The translations under genes and the position numbers were made by a program. DNA of 64,000 nt. Origin: JAGVSR01 sp033765145. GTDB lineage: Bacteria > Pseudomonadota > Alphaproteobacteria > Rhizobiales > Hyphomicrobiaceae. Numbering within the stretch: the first letter of the stretch is position 1; every line of letters starts with the position of its first letter. Of the stretch, positions 25,731-34,918 are shown piece by piece. The notes beneath the pieces are model-generated. The model did not search any database. It was not told the DNA's origin and saw only the letters and a program-made list of their open reading frames with translations. The stretch lies in contig JANRIH010000020.1 in the NCBI GenBank assembly GCA_033765145.1, positions 1 through 64,000 on the forward strand, in the 5' to 3' direction.

Positions 25731-27574
25731 ACAAGATCACGCGGCCGGACAACCTCGCCATGCCGACGGTCACGACCGGACCGATCTCGGGCTCGCGGAA
25801 AGTCCATGATGCGCCAGCGGGTCACGATCGCCTTCGCGTTCCGTTCCGAGAGATCGTGCTGTCCCCGGCGAGCGGTGAAGCGCCGCTGCGCATCTACGAT
25901 TCGTCGGGTCCTTACACTGAGACAGGCGCCACAATCTACGTCGCGCAGGGCCTTCCTCGACACCGGAGCGCTTGGATCTCGGCACGCGACTGTGCGGAGG
26001 TCTACGAGGGGCGGACGGTCCGACCCGAGGACAACGGGCATGTTTCCGGCGCCCATGCGGCGCGGATTTTCCCGGTCACGCATCGGCCCTGGCGCGGCAC
26101 CAACCGCGCGCCCGTTACCCAACTCGAATTCGCGCGCGCCGGCATCATCACCGACGAAATGCGATATGTCGCACACCGCGAGAACCTCGGGCGCGACGCT
26201 GCTCTTGCCCGCGCGGCGAGCGCGCTCGCGGACGGCGAGAGTTTCGGCGCCAGCATTCCGCCCCACATTACGCCCGAATTCGTGCGCGACGAGATCGCCC
26301 GCGGGCGGGCGATCATTCCGGCGAACATCAACCATCCCGAACTCGAGCCGATGATCATCGGCCGCAATTTCCTCGTGAAGATCAATGCCAACATCGGCAA
26401 CTCGGCGGTCACCTCGTCGGTCGAGGAAGAAGTGGAAAAGATGGTCTGGGCGATCCGTTGGGGTGCCGATACCGTCATGGACCTCTCGACGGGACGGAAC
26501 ATTCACACGACACGCGAGTGGATTATTCGGAACGCGCCTGTGCCGATCGGCACGGTTCCGATCTATCAGGCGCTCGAGAAGGTCGGCGGCGATCCGACGA
26601 AGCTCTCGTGGGAGGTCTACCGCGACACGCTCATCGAGCAATGCGAGCAGGGCGTCGACTATTTCACGATCCACGCGGGCGTGCGTCTCGCCTACGTGCC
26701 GCTGACGGCAAACCGGGTCACGGGTATCGTCTCGCGCGGGGGCTCGATCATGGCCAAGTGGTGTCTCGCGCATCATCGCGAAAGCTTCCTCTACGAGCGG
26801 TTCGGCGATATTTGCGAAATCATGCGGGCATACGACGTGTCGTTCTCGCTCGGCGACGGATTGCGGCCGGGTTCGATCGCGGACGCCAACGACGCCGCGC
26901 AGTTCGCGGAATTGGAGACATTGGGTGAACTCACGAAAATCGCCTGGGACCACGGCTGCCAGGTGATGATCGAGGGTCCGGGCCATGTGCCGATGCACAA
27001 GATCAAGGTCAACATGGAGAAGCAGCTCGCGACGTGCGGGGAAGCCCCGTTCTATACATTGGGGCCGCTTACGACCGACATCGCGCCGGGCTACGATCAC
27101 ATCACATCGGGTATCGGGGCGGCGATGATCGGCTGGTTCGGTACGTCGATGCTCTGTTACGTGACGCCGAAGGAGCATCTGGGGCTACCGAACCGCGACG
27201 ACGTCAAGACGGGCGTCATCACCTACAAGATCGCGGCACACGCGGCGGACTTGGCGAAAGGGCATCCGGCGGCGCAACTGCGTGACGATGCTGTGAGCCG
27301 CGCGCGGTTCGAGTTCCGATGGGAAGATCAGTTCAACCTCTCGCTCGATCCCGATACGGCGCGCGCGTTTCACGACGAGACGCTGCCGAAGGACGCGCAC
27401 AAGGTGGCGCACTTCTGCTCCATGTGCGGACCGAAGTTCTGCTCGATGAAGATTACGCAGGATGTCAGGGACTATGCGGCGCGGCTCAATGAGGCGCAGG
27501 CAGGTATGGACGAGATGAGCGGGAAGTTCCGCGCGATGGGCGGGGAAGTTTTTGTGGAGGTAGAGAAGATGTGA
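25727..27574 (+). CDS. thiC: Phosphomethylpyrimidine synthase
   Basis: ThiC is a radical SAM enzyme that converts aminoimidazole ribotide to hydroxymethylpyrimidine phosphate for thiamine. The 615-residue protein is of normal length. The C-terminal iron-sulfur motif is intact, with cysteines 564, 567 and 572 in CSMCGPKFC. Other family blocks include NFLVKINANIGNS, DTVMDLSTGRNIH, GGSIMAKWCLAHH and EGPGHVPMHKI. Its ATG at 25727 overlaps the stop of the DUF2233 gene by four bases. Regulation is through the upstream TPP riboswitch. Confidence 0.98.
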   Translation: MNKITRPDNLAMPTVTTGPISGSRKVHDAPAGHDRLRVPFREIVLSPASGEAPLRIYDSSGPYTETGATIYVAQGLPRHRSAWISARDCAEVYEGRTVRPEDNGHVSGAHAARIFPVTHRPWRGTNRAPVTQLEFARAGIITDEMRYVAHRENLGRDAALARAASALADGESFGASIPPHITPEFVRDEIARGRAIIPANINHPELEPMIIGRNFLVKINANIGNSAVTSSVEEEVEKMVWAIRWGADTVMDLSTGRNIHTTREWIIRNAPVPIGTVPIYQALEKVGGDPTKLSWEVYRDTLIEQCEQGVDYFTIHAGVRLAYVPLTANRVTGIVSRGGSIMAKWCLAHHRESFLYERFGDICEIMRAYDVSFSLGDGLRPGSIADANDAAQFAELETLGELTKIAWDHGCQVMIEGPGHVPMHKIKVNMEKQLATCGEAPFYTLGPLTTDIAPGYDHITSGIGAAMIGWFGTSMLCYVTPKEHLGLPNRDDVKTGVITYKIAAHAADLAKGHPAAQLRDDAVSRARFEFRWEDQFNLSLDPDTARAFHDETLPKDAHKVAHFCSMCGPKFCSMKITQDVRDYAARLNEAQAGMDEMSGKFRAMGGEVFVEVEKM

Positions 27575-27600
27575 CGCTGTCGACGGAGGGAGTTATGTGG

Positions 27601-27631
27601 TCGCGAACCAACAATGAGCGTTGGTCCGCGA
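27601..27631 (+). terminator. Hairpin after thiC
   Basis: TCGCGAACCAAC at 27601-27612 pairs with GTTGGTCCGCGA at 27620-27631 with one mismatch and a 7-base loop, 27 bases beyond the thiC stop. There is no T-run, so factor-independent termination is doubtful. It also marks the left side of the atypical block. Confidence 0.4.
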
Positions 27632-27675
27632 TGGGTCAGAACGGACTGAGGTGCTACCCTCGCCTATACACGGGC

Positions 27676-29022
27676 CTACATGGTGTTTTTATAGATCTTT
27701 CCATCCTTCATGATCACGCGGAAGTTCTTGCTTGGGTCTTCGATCAGCTTGATGTTGGCGATCGGATCGCCATCGACCAGCAACAGGTCGGCCAGCGCGC
27801 CTTCTTCGATTACGCCGATCTTACCCTCGTAAGGACTACGCGGTCCGGATAGTGCGAGCAGTTCGCCGTTATCGCCGGTTGCCATTTTGAGCACTTCCGC
27901 CGGTGTGTACCAGCGCGTCAACTTGGTGAGCTGCGCGCCCTGCCGGCGAGCAACCTTGGCATCGAAAAGCGAGTCCGTACCGAACGCTGTCTTGACCTGA
28001 TATTTTTTTGCCAGCGCATAAGCCGTGTCGGTACCCGCGAACATCACGAGCTGTTTCTTTCGGTTTGGCGAGTTTGGCGGGAACGGCGTGGCATCTTCGT
28101 CGTCCAGGAAAGGCTGCAATACCCACCAGACCCCTTTCTCCGCCATCAGTTTCGCGGAGGCATCGTCAGCCAGATTGCCGTGCTCGATTGCCTTCACGCC
28201 AGCTCTGATCGATTGTTGGATGGCTCTCGGCGTGTAGGCGTGAACGGCGACATAGGTGCCCCAATTCTCCGCCGCTTCGACCGCAGCCTGAATTTCCTCT
28301 TCGGTGAACTGCGTAACGTCGAGCGGATCGAAGTCGGACGATACGCCGCCGCCCGCCGTTAGTTTGACCTGGGTCGCGCCACGCATCAGCTGTTCGCGAA
28401 CGCGCCGCAAGACTTCCGGTGTACCATCCGCAATCGCCGCAAATCCTTGCCTTTCAGAGAAGTGAAGCTGATCGCCGGTGTTGCGCGGCAGATCGTGAAT
28501 GGTACGGAAGTCCCCGTGACCGGAGGTCTGCGAAATTATTGCGCCAGAAGGCCAGATGCGAGGTCCAGCTATGAAGCCCTCATCAATCGCGCGCTTCAAT
28601 CCGAAGGTGTTGCCGCCCATATCGCGAACGGCCGTAAATCCGCGCATCAAGGTCTCACCAGCAGCCTTCGATTGGCGCAGCATCGTGTAGTTATTATCGG
28701 CCGTCATGAAGACGAGCAGGGGCGTGTCGGACAGGGCGATATGTACGTGACCATCGATCAGTCCCGGCATCAGCGTACGGCCGCCGCCATCGATAACTAG
28801 GGTGTCGGCGCTGCGATCCGTCGCGATCGGCGCCTTAGATATCCTCTCGATCTTGTTTCCCCGCACGAGAACATTGACCTGATCCGACAACGAAGCACTC
28901 TTGCCGTCGAACACGCGGACGTCGGAAAACATGACGATGGTTTCGGGTGCTGCCTGCGCAGAAACAGGCGGCGCACAAACGGTGCAAAGTAGCCACAACA
29001 CGCAGACGCGAAGATGGGTCAC
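27676..29022 (-). CDS. Secreted amidohydrolase family protein
   Basis: The 448-residue product has a signal peptide ending near PPVSAQA and an amidohydrolase (imidazolonepropionase/prolidase-like) TIM barrel. Metal-site elements are present: LIDGHVHI near residue 87, the bridging lysine in TQVKLTAGGG, VHAYTP, AIEHGN, and the aspartate in AFGTDSLFD. Relatives cleave Xaa-Pro or Xaa-Arg dipeptides or other amides in the periplasm. The start is a GTG at 29022 with GGGAG seven bases upstream. Base composition is visibly less GC-rich than neighbouring genes, and it faces the opposite way from thiC, suggesting acquisition. Confidence 0.88.
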   Translation of the reverse strand: MTHLRVCVLWLLCTVCAPPVSAQAAPETIVMFSDVRVFDGKSASLSDQVNVLVRGNKIERISKAPIATDRSADTLVIDGGGRTLMPGLIDGHVHIALSDTPLLVFMTADNNYTMLRQSKAAGETLMRGFTAVRDMGGNTFGLKRAIDEGFIAGPRIWPSGAIISQTSGHGDFRTIHDLPRNTGDQLHFSERQGFAAIADGTPEVLRRVREQLMRGATQVKLTAGGGVSSDFDPLDVTQFTEEEIQAAVEAAENWGTYVAVHAYTPRAIQQSIRAGVKAIEHGNLADDASAKLMAEKGVWWVLQPFLDDEDATPFPPNSPNRKKQLVMFAGTDTAYALAKKYQVKTAFGTDSLFDAKVARRQGAQLTKLTRWYTPAEVLKMATGDNGELLALSGPRSPYEGKIGVIEEGALADLLLVDGDPIANIKLIEDPSKNFRVIMKDGKIYKNTM

Positions 29023-29148
29023 GACACGTCTCCCGTCAAAATCAGCTCAATCTCCGTGTACAGCTGTTAGGGTAGCCACCTTCCGTCGTCGTGAGAACAA
29101 CGAAACATACGAGTCGAGCCTGGTTGCGAGAAAAAGGTCAATCGTCAA

Positions 29149-30112
29149 ATGTCTCTTTGGCGGACGTCACTATTTCCAATCCCTCTCGCGTTGGCGATGA
29201 CTTTGAGTGCTCAAGCTTAAGACGCGCCGGGCATTCTCGATCGGCCGGCATTGTTCGACGGCGGCGATCTCAAGGAGTCCCTGAAGCAGCGAGGAATTTC
29301 AACGGATGTTTGGCTCATGCAGTACTACCAGGGCCTTGTTTCGGGCACCGTAACGAAGGATGGCGAGAACGGCTGCAAACTCGACGCTTTCGCGACTTTG
29401 GATAGCTCGAAGTTTGGCTTGTGGAATGGGCTGTTCGTCTCGATCCATCGGGAATGACTGTTCGGAGAAGACGCCAATAATCGCAGCGGTACGCTATTGC
29501 CCGTCAATACCGCACTGGCATTCCCGGATTTCGGTGGCCATGAGCACGAAACGTCGATCACGGTGACGCAGTTTTTCTGCGAGACGATTTCGCGCATGGG
29601 CACGCAAGTATTCAAGGCCGCGTGGAGTACGCAGGACGGTCTTGATCGTCGAGACGTGCCACAACTATTCCTGCCGCCAGAAGCTGAAGCCGTAGCAGGC
29701 CGTACGGATGGCCGCTGGTATTTGAGCTATGGCTTCCAGCAGTATGTCTATCATGACCCGGCGGATCCACGGCAGGGATAGGGGATGTTTGCCCAAATCG
29801 GCGCCTCGGACGCAATCCCAATCCCGTCGAGTTGAGCGTGATCGCAGGCCTCGCAGGCTCGATTCCCATACCTGCACGCAACCTCGATCGCTGGGGCAAC
29901 GGCTACTTTCGTTACAATATCAGCGACGATCTGATGGATGGGCTCGCCGCACTCGGCATCAATCTGCGAGATGAACAAGGGTTGAGGCCTACTACAATCT
30001 CGCGGTGACTCCATGGCTACGCGTCTCTGCCGATATTCAGCACATTCAGCCTCTTCGAACGGATCGCGATGACGCGACATTCCTGGGATTGCGGACGCAA
30101 GTGAAGTTGTAA
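29149..30112 (+). pseudogene. Broken OprB-type carbohydrate porin
   Basis: One original frame can be followed almost end to end. It begins at ATG 29149 with a signal peptide (MSLWRTSLFPIPLALAMTLS) and meets an in-frame TAA at 29218. It resumes with DAPGILDRPALFDGGDLKESL and GISTDVWLMQYYQGLVSG, continues to a TGA at 29455, resumes with GTLLPVNTALAFPDFGGHE, and stops again at a TAG at 29779. After a frameshift near 29811 it reads NPNPVELSVIAG and GNGYFRYNISDDLMDGLA. A second shift near 29981 leads to VTPWLRVSADIQHIQPLR and the stop at 30110. These blocks are in the order of OprB family porins, so this is a full-length decayed gene rather than a fragment. Confidence 0.85.
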
Positions 30113-30137
30113 AGAGCATTGGGCTGACGCGCTCTTG

Positions 30138-30212
30138 CGTGCGACGCTCAGCGGTCGCCTTCTCCTTGGCTCGCTTCAACAGATTATCGGGGAAGTGGAC
30201 AGACATTCGCAT
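30138..30212 (-). pseudogene. Truncated ribbon-helix-helix antitoxin stub
   Basis: Twenty-five codons from an ATG at 30212 read MRMSVHFPDNLLKRAKEKA then TAERRT, which matches the N-terminal ribbon-helix-helix segment of VapB-like (DUF2191) antitoxins. Beyond position 30138 the similarity ends abruptly in sequence near the porin pseudogene, although the frame stays open. No toxin gene follows. I interpret it as the remnant of a toxin-antitoxin gene cut by rearrangement. The short length limits certainty. Confidence 0.5.
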
Positions 30213-30307
30213 ACATACTTATGGACTGCCTATACGAGAGTTCGTCATTCTCCTGACGCGGTGTCGTATACGTTGCGCTGAACCGAAGCCAATGGAGCAG
30301 CCCCCTC

Positions 30308-30787
30308 ATGTCCGTCACCTTCTGCCCGCACCTCTGGTACGCGAAGGACGCCGAAGGTGCGGCGCGGTTCTATGCATCGATCATTCCGAACTCGTCAGTC
30401 GACCGGATCACGGCACTGCCCGCCGAGACGCCTTCGGGTCCGGCGGGCTCGGTCTCCGTCGTTGAATTCACGCTCGCGGGCGCGCCCGTGATGGCGATCA
30501 GCGCAGGCCCGCATCACGACTTCAACGACGCGATCTCGCTCATGCTGCTCTGCGACACGCAGGCGGAGATCGACGCCTTGTGGGAGGGTCTCACGCGCGA
30601 CGGCGGCAAGCCCGTGATGTGCGGCTGGCTGCAGGATCGCTATGGTGTCTCCTGGCAGGTCGCGCCGCGGCGGCTCGGGGAGATGATCGGCGACGCCGAC
30701 CGCGAACGCGCCGCGCGCGTGACGATGGCCATGCTCGCGATGGTGAAGCTCGATCTCGCGGCGCTCGAGGCGGCCTACCAGGGCTGA
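30308..30787 (+). CDS. VOC family protein, PhnB/3-demethylubiquinone methyltransferase-like
   Basis: The 159-residue protein belongs to the PhnB-like branch of the vicinal oxygen chelate superfamily. It shows CPHLWYAKDAEGAARFYASI at the N-terminus, VSVVEFTLAGAPVMAISAGP, and MCGWLQDRYGVSWQVAPRRL, the typical GWxxDRYGxSWQ signature. These proteins have a metal-binding paired beta-alpha-beta fold, but most have no demonstrated reaction. The start at 30308 is an ATG directly after a CCCCCTC stretch. Its stop is followed closely by the cupin gene, so co-transcription is likely. Confidence 0.9.
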   Translation: MSVTFCPHLWYAKDAEGAARFYASIIPNSSVDRITALPAETPSGPAGSVSVVEFTLAGAPVMAISAGPHHDFNDAISLMLLCDTQAEIDALWEGLTRDGGKPVMCGWLQDRYGVSWQVAPRRLGEMIGDADRERAARVTMAMLAMVKLDLAALEAAYQG

Positions 30788-30873
30788 GTGGCGGCGCGCC
30801 ATCGCGGTGGGCGGTGGAAATGTCACGATTCCGCGCCTACGTTCCTCTTCGTCACATGGAGAACGAGGCTCAC

Positions 30874-31317
30874 ATGTCCGCCGAGCACGAACCGCGATGC
30901 CACGTCGTCCGGCCCGCCGAGACTTACGACGGGAAGCAGGGGCTCACCTACTTCTGCGGGATTGCCGCGGAAACCGTAGGCTCAAAGGCCATCTGCATGC
31001 ACCTCTTGACCGTGCCGCCGGGCGGGCGGGCCAAGGCGCATCTGCACGAGAGCCACGAGACGGCACTCTATGTGCTCGACGGGGAGGCCGTGACGCTCTT
31101 CGGGGCGCAACTCGAGCATCACTTGGTCACGAAGGCCGGGGACTTGGTCTACATTCCGGCCGGTGTGCCGCATCTGCCTGTCAATCTCAGTGACAGGCCG
31201 ACATCGGCCGTCATTGCGCGCACGGACCCCAACGAGCAAGAGAGCGTCGTGCTCCGACCCGACCTCGAATCCGTGGCCGAGGAACGGATTGCAGCGCTCA
31301 GGGCGGGGCGGGCCTAG
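30874..31317 (+). CDS. Cupin domain protein
   Basis: The product is a single-domain cupin of 147 residues from ATG 30874. In-frame ATGs at 30856 and 30820 would add 6 or 18 residues. The first cupin motif is seen in PPGGRAKAHLHESHETALYVLDG, with the metal-binding histidines and glutamate, and the second in AGDLVYIPAGVPHLPVNLS. Such proteins include sugar isomerases, dioxygenases and ligand sensors; the exact activity cannot be told. It probably belongs to one transcript with the preceding VOC gene, 86 bases upstream. Confidence 0.88.
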   Translation: MSAEHEPRCHVVRPAETYDGKQGLTYFCGIAAETVGSKAICMHLLTVPPGGRAKAHLHESHETALYVLDGEAVTLFGAQLEHHLVTKAGDLVYIPAGVPHLPVNLSDRPTSAVIARTDPNEQESVVLRPDLESVAEERIAALRAGRA

Positions 31318-31477
31318 CCGGACGCGCCGGCACAAAATCGCGACCGGGCGCGACATCGGTTGAATTCGGCGCCGGTCTGGGGCATGCCGGTAGCCGGTTC
31401 GGGGCTTGCCGCATTGCGCCGGTTGCAAGGTGGATTTTCCCGCGTGCTCGCGTCATCCATCGCGGACGATCCACGGA

Positions 31478-32740
31478 ATGCAAATTCTCCTCGTTCATCA
31501 GAATTTTCCCGGGCAGTTCGTCCATCTGGCGCCGGCGCTGGCGGCGCGGGGCCACAACGTCATCGCGCTGACGGCGAGTACGAACACGAACAATTATCCG
31601 AACGGGATCAGTCTCGCGAAGTACAACTGGGACCCGCCGACGTTCGACCGGAAAACGTTCCGCCTCGCGCGGACCTATTCGGAAATGTGTTACCGCGGTG
31701 AAATCGTCGCGTCCGCCGCGATCGAGTTGCGCGACCGGCATGGAGTCAACCCCGACATCGTGTTCGGAACACCGGGCTGGGGCGAAACGCTGTTTCTCCG
31801 CGAGATCTGGACCGAGGCGACGCACATCCTCTACGGGGAATTCTTCTACGGTCCGCGCGGGCTCGACGTCGGCTTCGATCCCGAACTCTATAAGGGCGAT
31901 CTCGCGGCGCGGATGGCGGTCACGTCGAACAACGCTCATCTCCTCGTCGCGACGCATGCGGCGGACAAAATTCTATCGCCGACTCACTGGCAGGCCCGCT
32001 CGTTCCCCGATTACATCCGGCATCGCGTCACGGTCATTCACGACGGTATCGACACCGATCGCGTCGCGCCGGCCGCAGACGCCGTCGCCCAAGTGCCCGG
32101 TACGGATATCGTGCTCCGCAAGGGAGACGAGGTGCTGACCTTCATCAACCGCAATCTCGAACCGCACCGGGGCTATCACATCTTCATGCGGGCGCTGCCG
32201 AAAGTCATGGCGGCACGGCCCAATGTGCGCGTCGTCATCATCGGCGGAGACGGCATCAGCTACAGCCTGCGTCCGCCCGGCGACAAAACCTGGAAGGACA
32301 TCTTCCTCGACGAAGTGAAGGACAGGCTCGACATGAGCCGGGTGCATTTTGTCGGCAAGGTGCCGTATCCGACGTTCGTCAATCTCATGCGCGTGACGCG
32401 CGTCCACGCCTATCTCACGTATCCGTTCGTGCTCTCGTGGTCGATGCTCGAGGCCATGGCCGCCGGCGCGCTCGTCGTCGGATCGCGCACGCCGCCCGTG
32501 CAGGAATTGATCACCGACGGCGTCAACGGCAGACTCGTCGATTTCTTCGACGTAGGCGGCTGGTCGGAAGCGCTGATCGAAGCGCTGGCCGAGCCGGCAC
32601 GATACGACGCCTGCCGGGCCGCGGCGCGCGAGACCATCGTCGGCCAGTACGACCTCCGGCGGATCTGCCTGCCGCGTCTCGTGGAGTTCGTGGAGCAATC
32701 CGGCGTCAAGCCGACCACTCTCCGGGGCGTTCCGGCCTGA
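31478..32740 (+). CDS. Family 4-type glycosyltransferase
   Basis: The 420-residue protein has the GT-B architecture. The N-terminal half begins MQILLVHQNFPGQFVHLAPALAARGH and ends with HDGIDTDRVAP. The nucleotide-sugar half contains LTFINRNLEPHRGYHIFMRALP, VHFVGKVPYP and the E-x7-E-type segment EAMAAGALVVGSRTPPVQELI. The start is the ATG at 31478, which coincides with the conserved N-terminus. It is presumably cytoplasmic and adds a hexose to a lipid or polysaccharide acceptor. No polymerase or flippase genes are nearby, so the product is unknown. Confidence 0.9.
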   Translation: MQILLVHQNFPGQFVHLAPALAARGHNVIALTASTNTNNYPNGISLAKYNWDPPTFDRKTFRLARTYSEMCYRGEIVASAAIELRDRHGVNPDIVFGTPGWGETLFLREIWTEATHILYGEFFYGPRGLDVGFDPELYKGDLAARMAVTSNNAHLLVATHAADKILSPTHWQARSFPDYIRHRVTVIHDGIDTDRVAPAADAVAQVPGTDIVLRKGDEVLTFINRNLEPHRGYHIFMRALPKVMAARPNVRVVIIGGDGISYSLRPPGDKTWKDIFLDEVKDRLDMSRVHFVGKVPYPTFVNLMRVTRVHAYLTYPFVLSWSMLEAMAAGALVVGSRTPPVQELITDGVNGRLVDFFDVGGWSEALIEALAEPARYDACRAAARETIVGQYDLRRICLPRLVEFVEQSGVKPTTLRGVPA

Positions 32741-32775
32741 ACCGGTCTTGGCGCAGATACCGTCGTAGGCATCTG

Positions 32776-33207
32776 TCAAAGCGGGCGATGTGGGCAGCCC
32801 GTCTGCCCGGGCGTGTTCTCGACAGTGATCCTCGAGAATACGCCAAGCACGTCGTCAGGTTTTGCTCGCGACAACGCGCCTGTCTCGATCTCGGCCGGCG
32901 ACCACATCCAGCTTCGCGCCGGGTCATGCCGCATGGACCAATTCGGGAACAGCCGTGCCTCCGCCGGCTGCAGGACGAGCAGACTGACGTCGGTGTGACG
33001 TCGATCGTGGCGGATGCGGTCGAACGCGGAATTCACCGCGCCGGCGGGACCTTCGAGCAACTGGCAGTAGATGTCCTCACGGCAGATAAGGGAGCCCGTG
33101 ATGCCGTCGCGTGTGTTGTTGCGGCGGGCGCTGTAGAGAATGCCATCCAACGTCAGATCGTCGTATCCGAAAGGACGGGATGCATAAATCAGCTGCACGA
33201 GAGGCAT
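32776..33207 (-). CDS. BLUF domain blue-light sensor
   Basis: BLUF proteins bind FAD and switch hydrogen bonds on blue-light absorption. The 143-residue product is a stand-alone BLUF domain plus a short helical tail. It carries the key tyrosine in LIYASRPF, the asparagine in SARRNNTRDGITGSL, and the glutamine in IYCQLLEGP, the three residues needed for the photocycle. The ATG at 33207 is chosen because the domain begins there, with GGAGA upstream. The open frame extends further but without homology. It sits 113 bases downstream of the desaturase on the same strand. The output partner is unknown. Confidence 0.93.
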   Translation of the reverse strand: MPLVQLIYASRPFGYDDLTLDGILYSARRNNTRDGITGSLICREDIYCQLLEGPAGAVNSAFDRIRHDRRHTDVSLLVLQPAEARLFPNWSMRHDPARSWMWSPAEIETGALSRAKPDDVLGVFSRITVENTPGQTGCPHRPL

Positions 33208-33320
33208 GGGGTGAGTCTCCGGCGGCAAATGCGTCGTGTCGGCAGAGTGCCGCACAATCGCGTCGGGGGCCAGCCCGTTCGGTTCGTTGCGCTGGACCCG
33301 CAAAAGGCTCTGCCTTCGTG

Positions 33321-34691
33321 CTATCGCCCTGCCCGCGATCGGTCCGTTTCGCGATCGAGGGCAGCCTGATCGAGAACGTCGGCCCGTTCCGTGACGGCGG
33401 TGTCGATATGGATCTCCTCGCGCGATTTCGGGGCATTTTCGGCCAACAGCGCGCCGAACGCAGTCGGTCGGCCCGACGCCTTGTCTGCCGCGCCCCATAA
33501 ACCTTCTATGATCGACGCTTTCGCCGCGTAATCCCCGTCGCCTTCGAGCAGCAGTTCGTGGAAACGCTTAAGCTTGTAGTGCGGCACGCCCGCGACGAGA
33601 TGATGGGGCAAGTGATAGTCCATGCCCCACGGCATCACGGCGTAGCGGAATAGCGGTCCCGTCAGGAAGATGCGGGAATTCGTGTAGCGTCCGCGGTCCG
33701 CGTTGCCGTGTTGCAGCCACTCGCGCAGGATCATGAACACTGGGAAGAACGTGAACAGCGGCACGATCCAATAGAGCCCGTAGTAGGCCCATGCCTTGCC
33801 GTATCCCGCAAGGTCGATCGCCGTCAGCGCGCCGTAGACGATCGCCATGAACGAAATGCGCTGCACGACGGCGGATCGGTACGAGAAGACAGGCGCAATG
33901 CGTCCCTCGGCGTACCAGTGCAGCGGAATCACGAGATAGAAGATGACGGTCGCGGCCCAAAGCGCGGCGAAGACGCTCATGACGACGACGGGCGACAGTT
34001 CGAGCAGCAACATCGCGATCAGCACAGCCGGCATTCCGGCAGCGAACAGCACACCGACGGCGTTGGCGAGCGGATGGCCGGGCTTGTCAGGATCCCCGTA
34101 GGGGTTGCGTCCGAGGCCCAAGGCCGAATGCTTGGCGCGCGCGAGCGTGTATTTGACGAGGTTCGGCACCCATAGAAGTCGACCCAGCGCCCTCACAAGC
34201 TCGATGTGGGTCAAGGGAAAGTCGAGCCAGTGGCCGCTCTCCTCGGCTTGCGCGAATATCGGATCGCGCTCGGTGTCGTTGACGAACTGATGGTGCGCCA
34301 TGTGGTGCAGGCGATAGTGATGCGTGGAGGTATAGATCGGAAATCCGGCGAACCAGTCCGACGCGGCCTCGTTGAGAACGCGGTTCTGGAACAACTGATA
34401 GTGCGTGCCCTCGTGGATTGCGCCTCCGAGTTGATGCTGGGACGCGCCGATGAGGACGATCGTGAGGAACGCAATCGGGACGATCGCCTCGAAGCCGAAG
34501 CCCGCGGCGCGCAACGCGCCTTCGGCCCAAAGGCTCGTCGCGAGCGTCGCGGCGATGACGATCCAGTTCAACGCCAGGTATTTCCAGTTGGTCCAGTTGT
34601 CGCGAGATTTCAGAGTCTCGATGACCTCGGGCGCCAGTCGGCCCGGCCGCACGCGGGCGCCGGTGGTCGCGTCGATTGCTGTTGCTGTCAT
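33321..34691 (-). CDS. Membrane fatty acid desaturase
   Basis: The 456-residue protein belongs to the membrane-bound fatty acid desaturase / hydroxylase superfamily, diiron enzymes that insert double bonds or hydroxyls in acyl chains. Three histidine boxes are visible: GGAIHEGTHYQLF, YRLHHMAHHQF and DYHLPHHLVAGVPHYKL, separated by four predicted helices. The ATG at 34691 (MTATAIDATTG) is preferred over the open extension to 34880, which lacks homology. A role in membrane fluidity is likely, but related proteins also act on carotenoids or alkanes. The BLUF gene follows on the same strand. Confidence 0.88.
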   Translation of the reverse strand: MTATAIDATTGARVRPGRLAPEVIETLKSRDNWTNWKYLALNWIVIAATLATSLWAEGALRAAGFGFEAIVPIAFLTIVLIGASQHQLGGAIHEGTHYQLFQNRVLNEAASDWFAGFPIYTSTHHYRLHHMAHHQFVNDTERDPIFAQAEESGHWLDFPLTHIELVRALGRLLWVPNLVKYTLARAKHSALGLGRNPYGDPDKPGHPLANAVGVLFAAGMPAVLIAMLLLELSPVVVMSVFAALWAATVIFYLVIPLHWYAEGRIAPVFSYRSAVVQRISFMAIVYGALTAIDLAGYGKAWAYYGLYWIVPLFTFFPVFMILREWLQHGNADRGRYTNSRIFLTGPLFRYAVMPWGMDYHLPHHLVAGVPHYKLKRFHELLLEGDGDYAAKASIIEGLWGAADKASGRPTAFGALLAENAPKSREEIHIDTAVTERADVLDQAALDRETDRSRAGR

Positions 34692-34902
34692 TACAGCTTG
34701 TCCTCGGTTCCTGCCGATTGGCGCTGGCCCGCGCAGTCCGGCAAGGTCAGCTATGCCATCGTCGGTACCGCCTTTGGCACCCGAGCACCATGCGGCCTCA
34801 TAACGTCGTATTCGAGATCCAGGATCGCCCGTCCGTTCATGACGCGAGCTTAACTTTTCTTCGCGCCCGAAGCATGTCATCGTTGCCTAGTCTGCAACAA
34901 CC

Positions 34903-34917
34903 GAAAGGAGGTGATCC
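34903..34917 (+). promoter_or_regulatory. Extended Shine-Dalgarno sequence
   Basis: GAAAGGAGGTGATCC matches the reverse complement of the last 15 bases of alphaproteobacterial 16S rRNA without mismatch. The GGAGG core is seven bases before the ATG at 34919, ideal spacing. Ordinary genes in this window use four to seven complementary bases, so this site is exceptional and decides the start of the short ORF. Confidence 0.85.
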
Positions 34918-34918
34918 G

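Noticed and set aside
34903..34917. Possible end of a 16S rRNA gene on the minus strand
   Set aside because: The 15 bases match the reverse complement of the 16S 3' end, but the sequence after it does not continue as 16S rRNA. An extended Shine-Dalgarno sequence is the better explanation.
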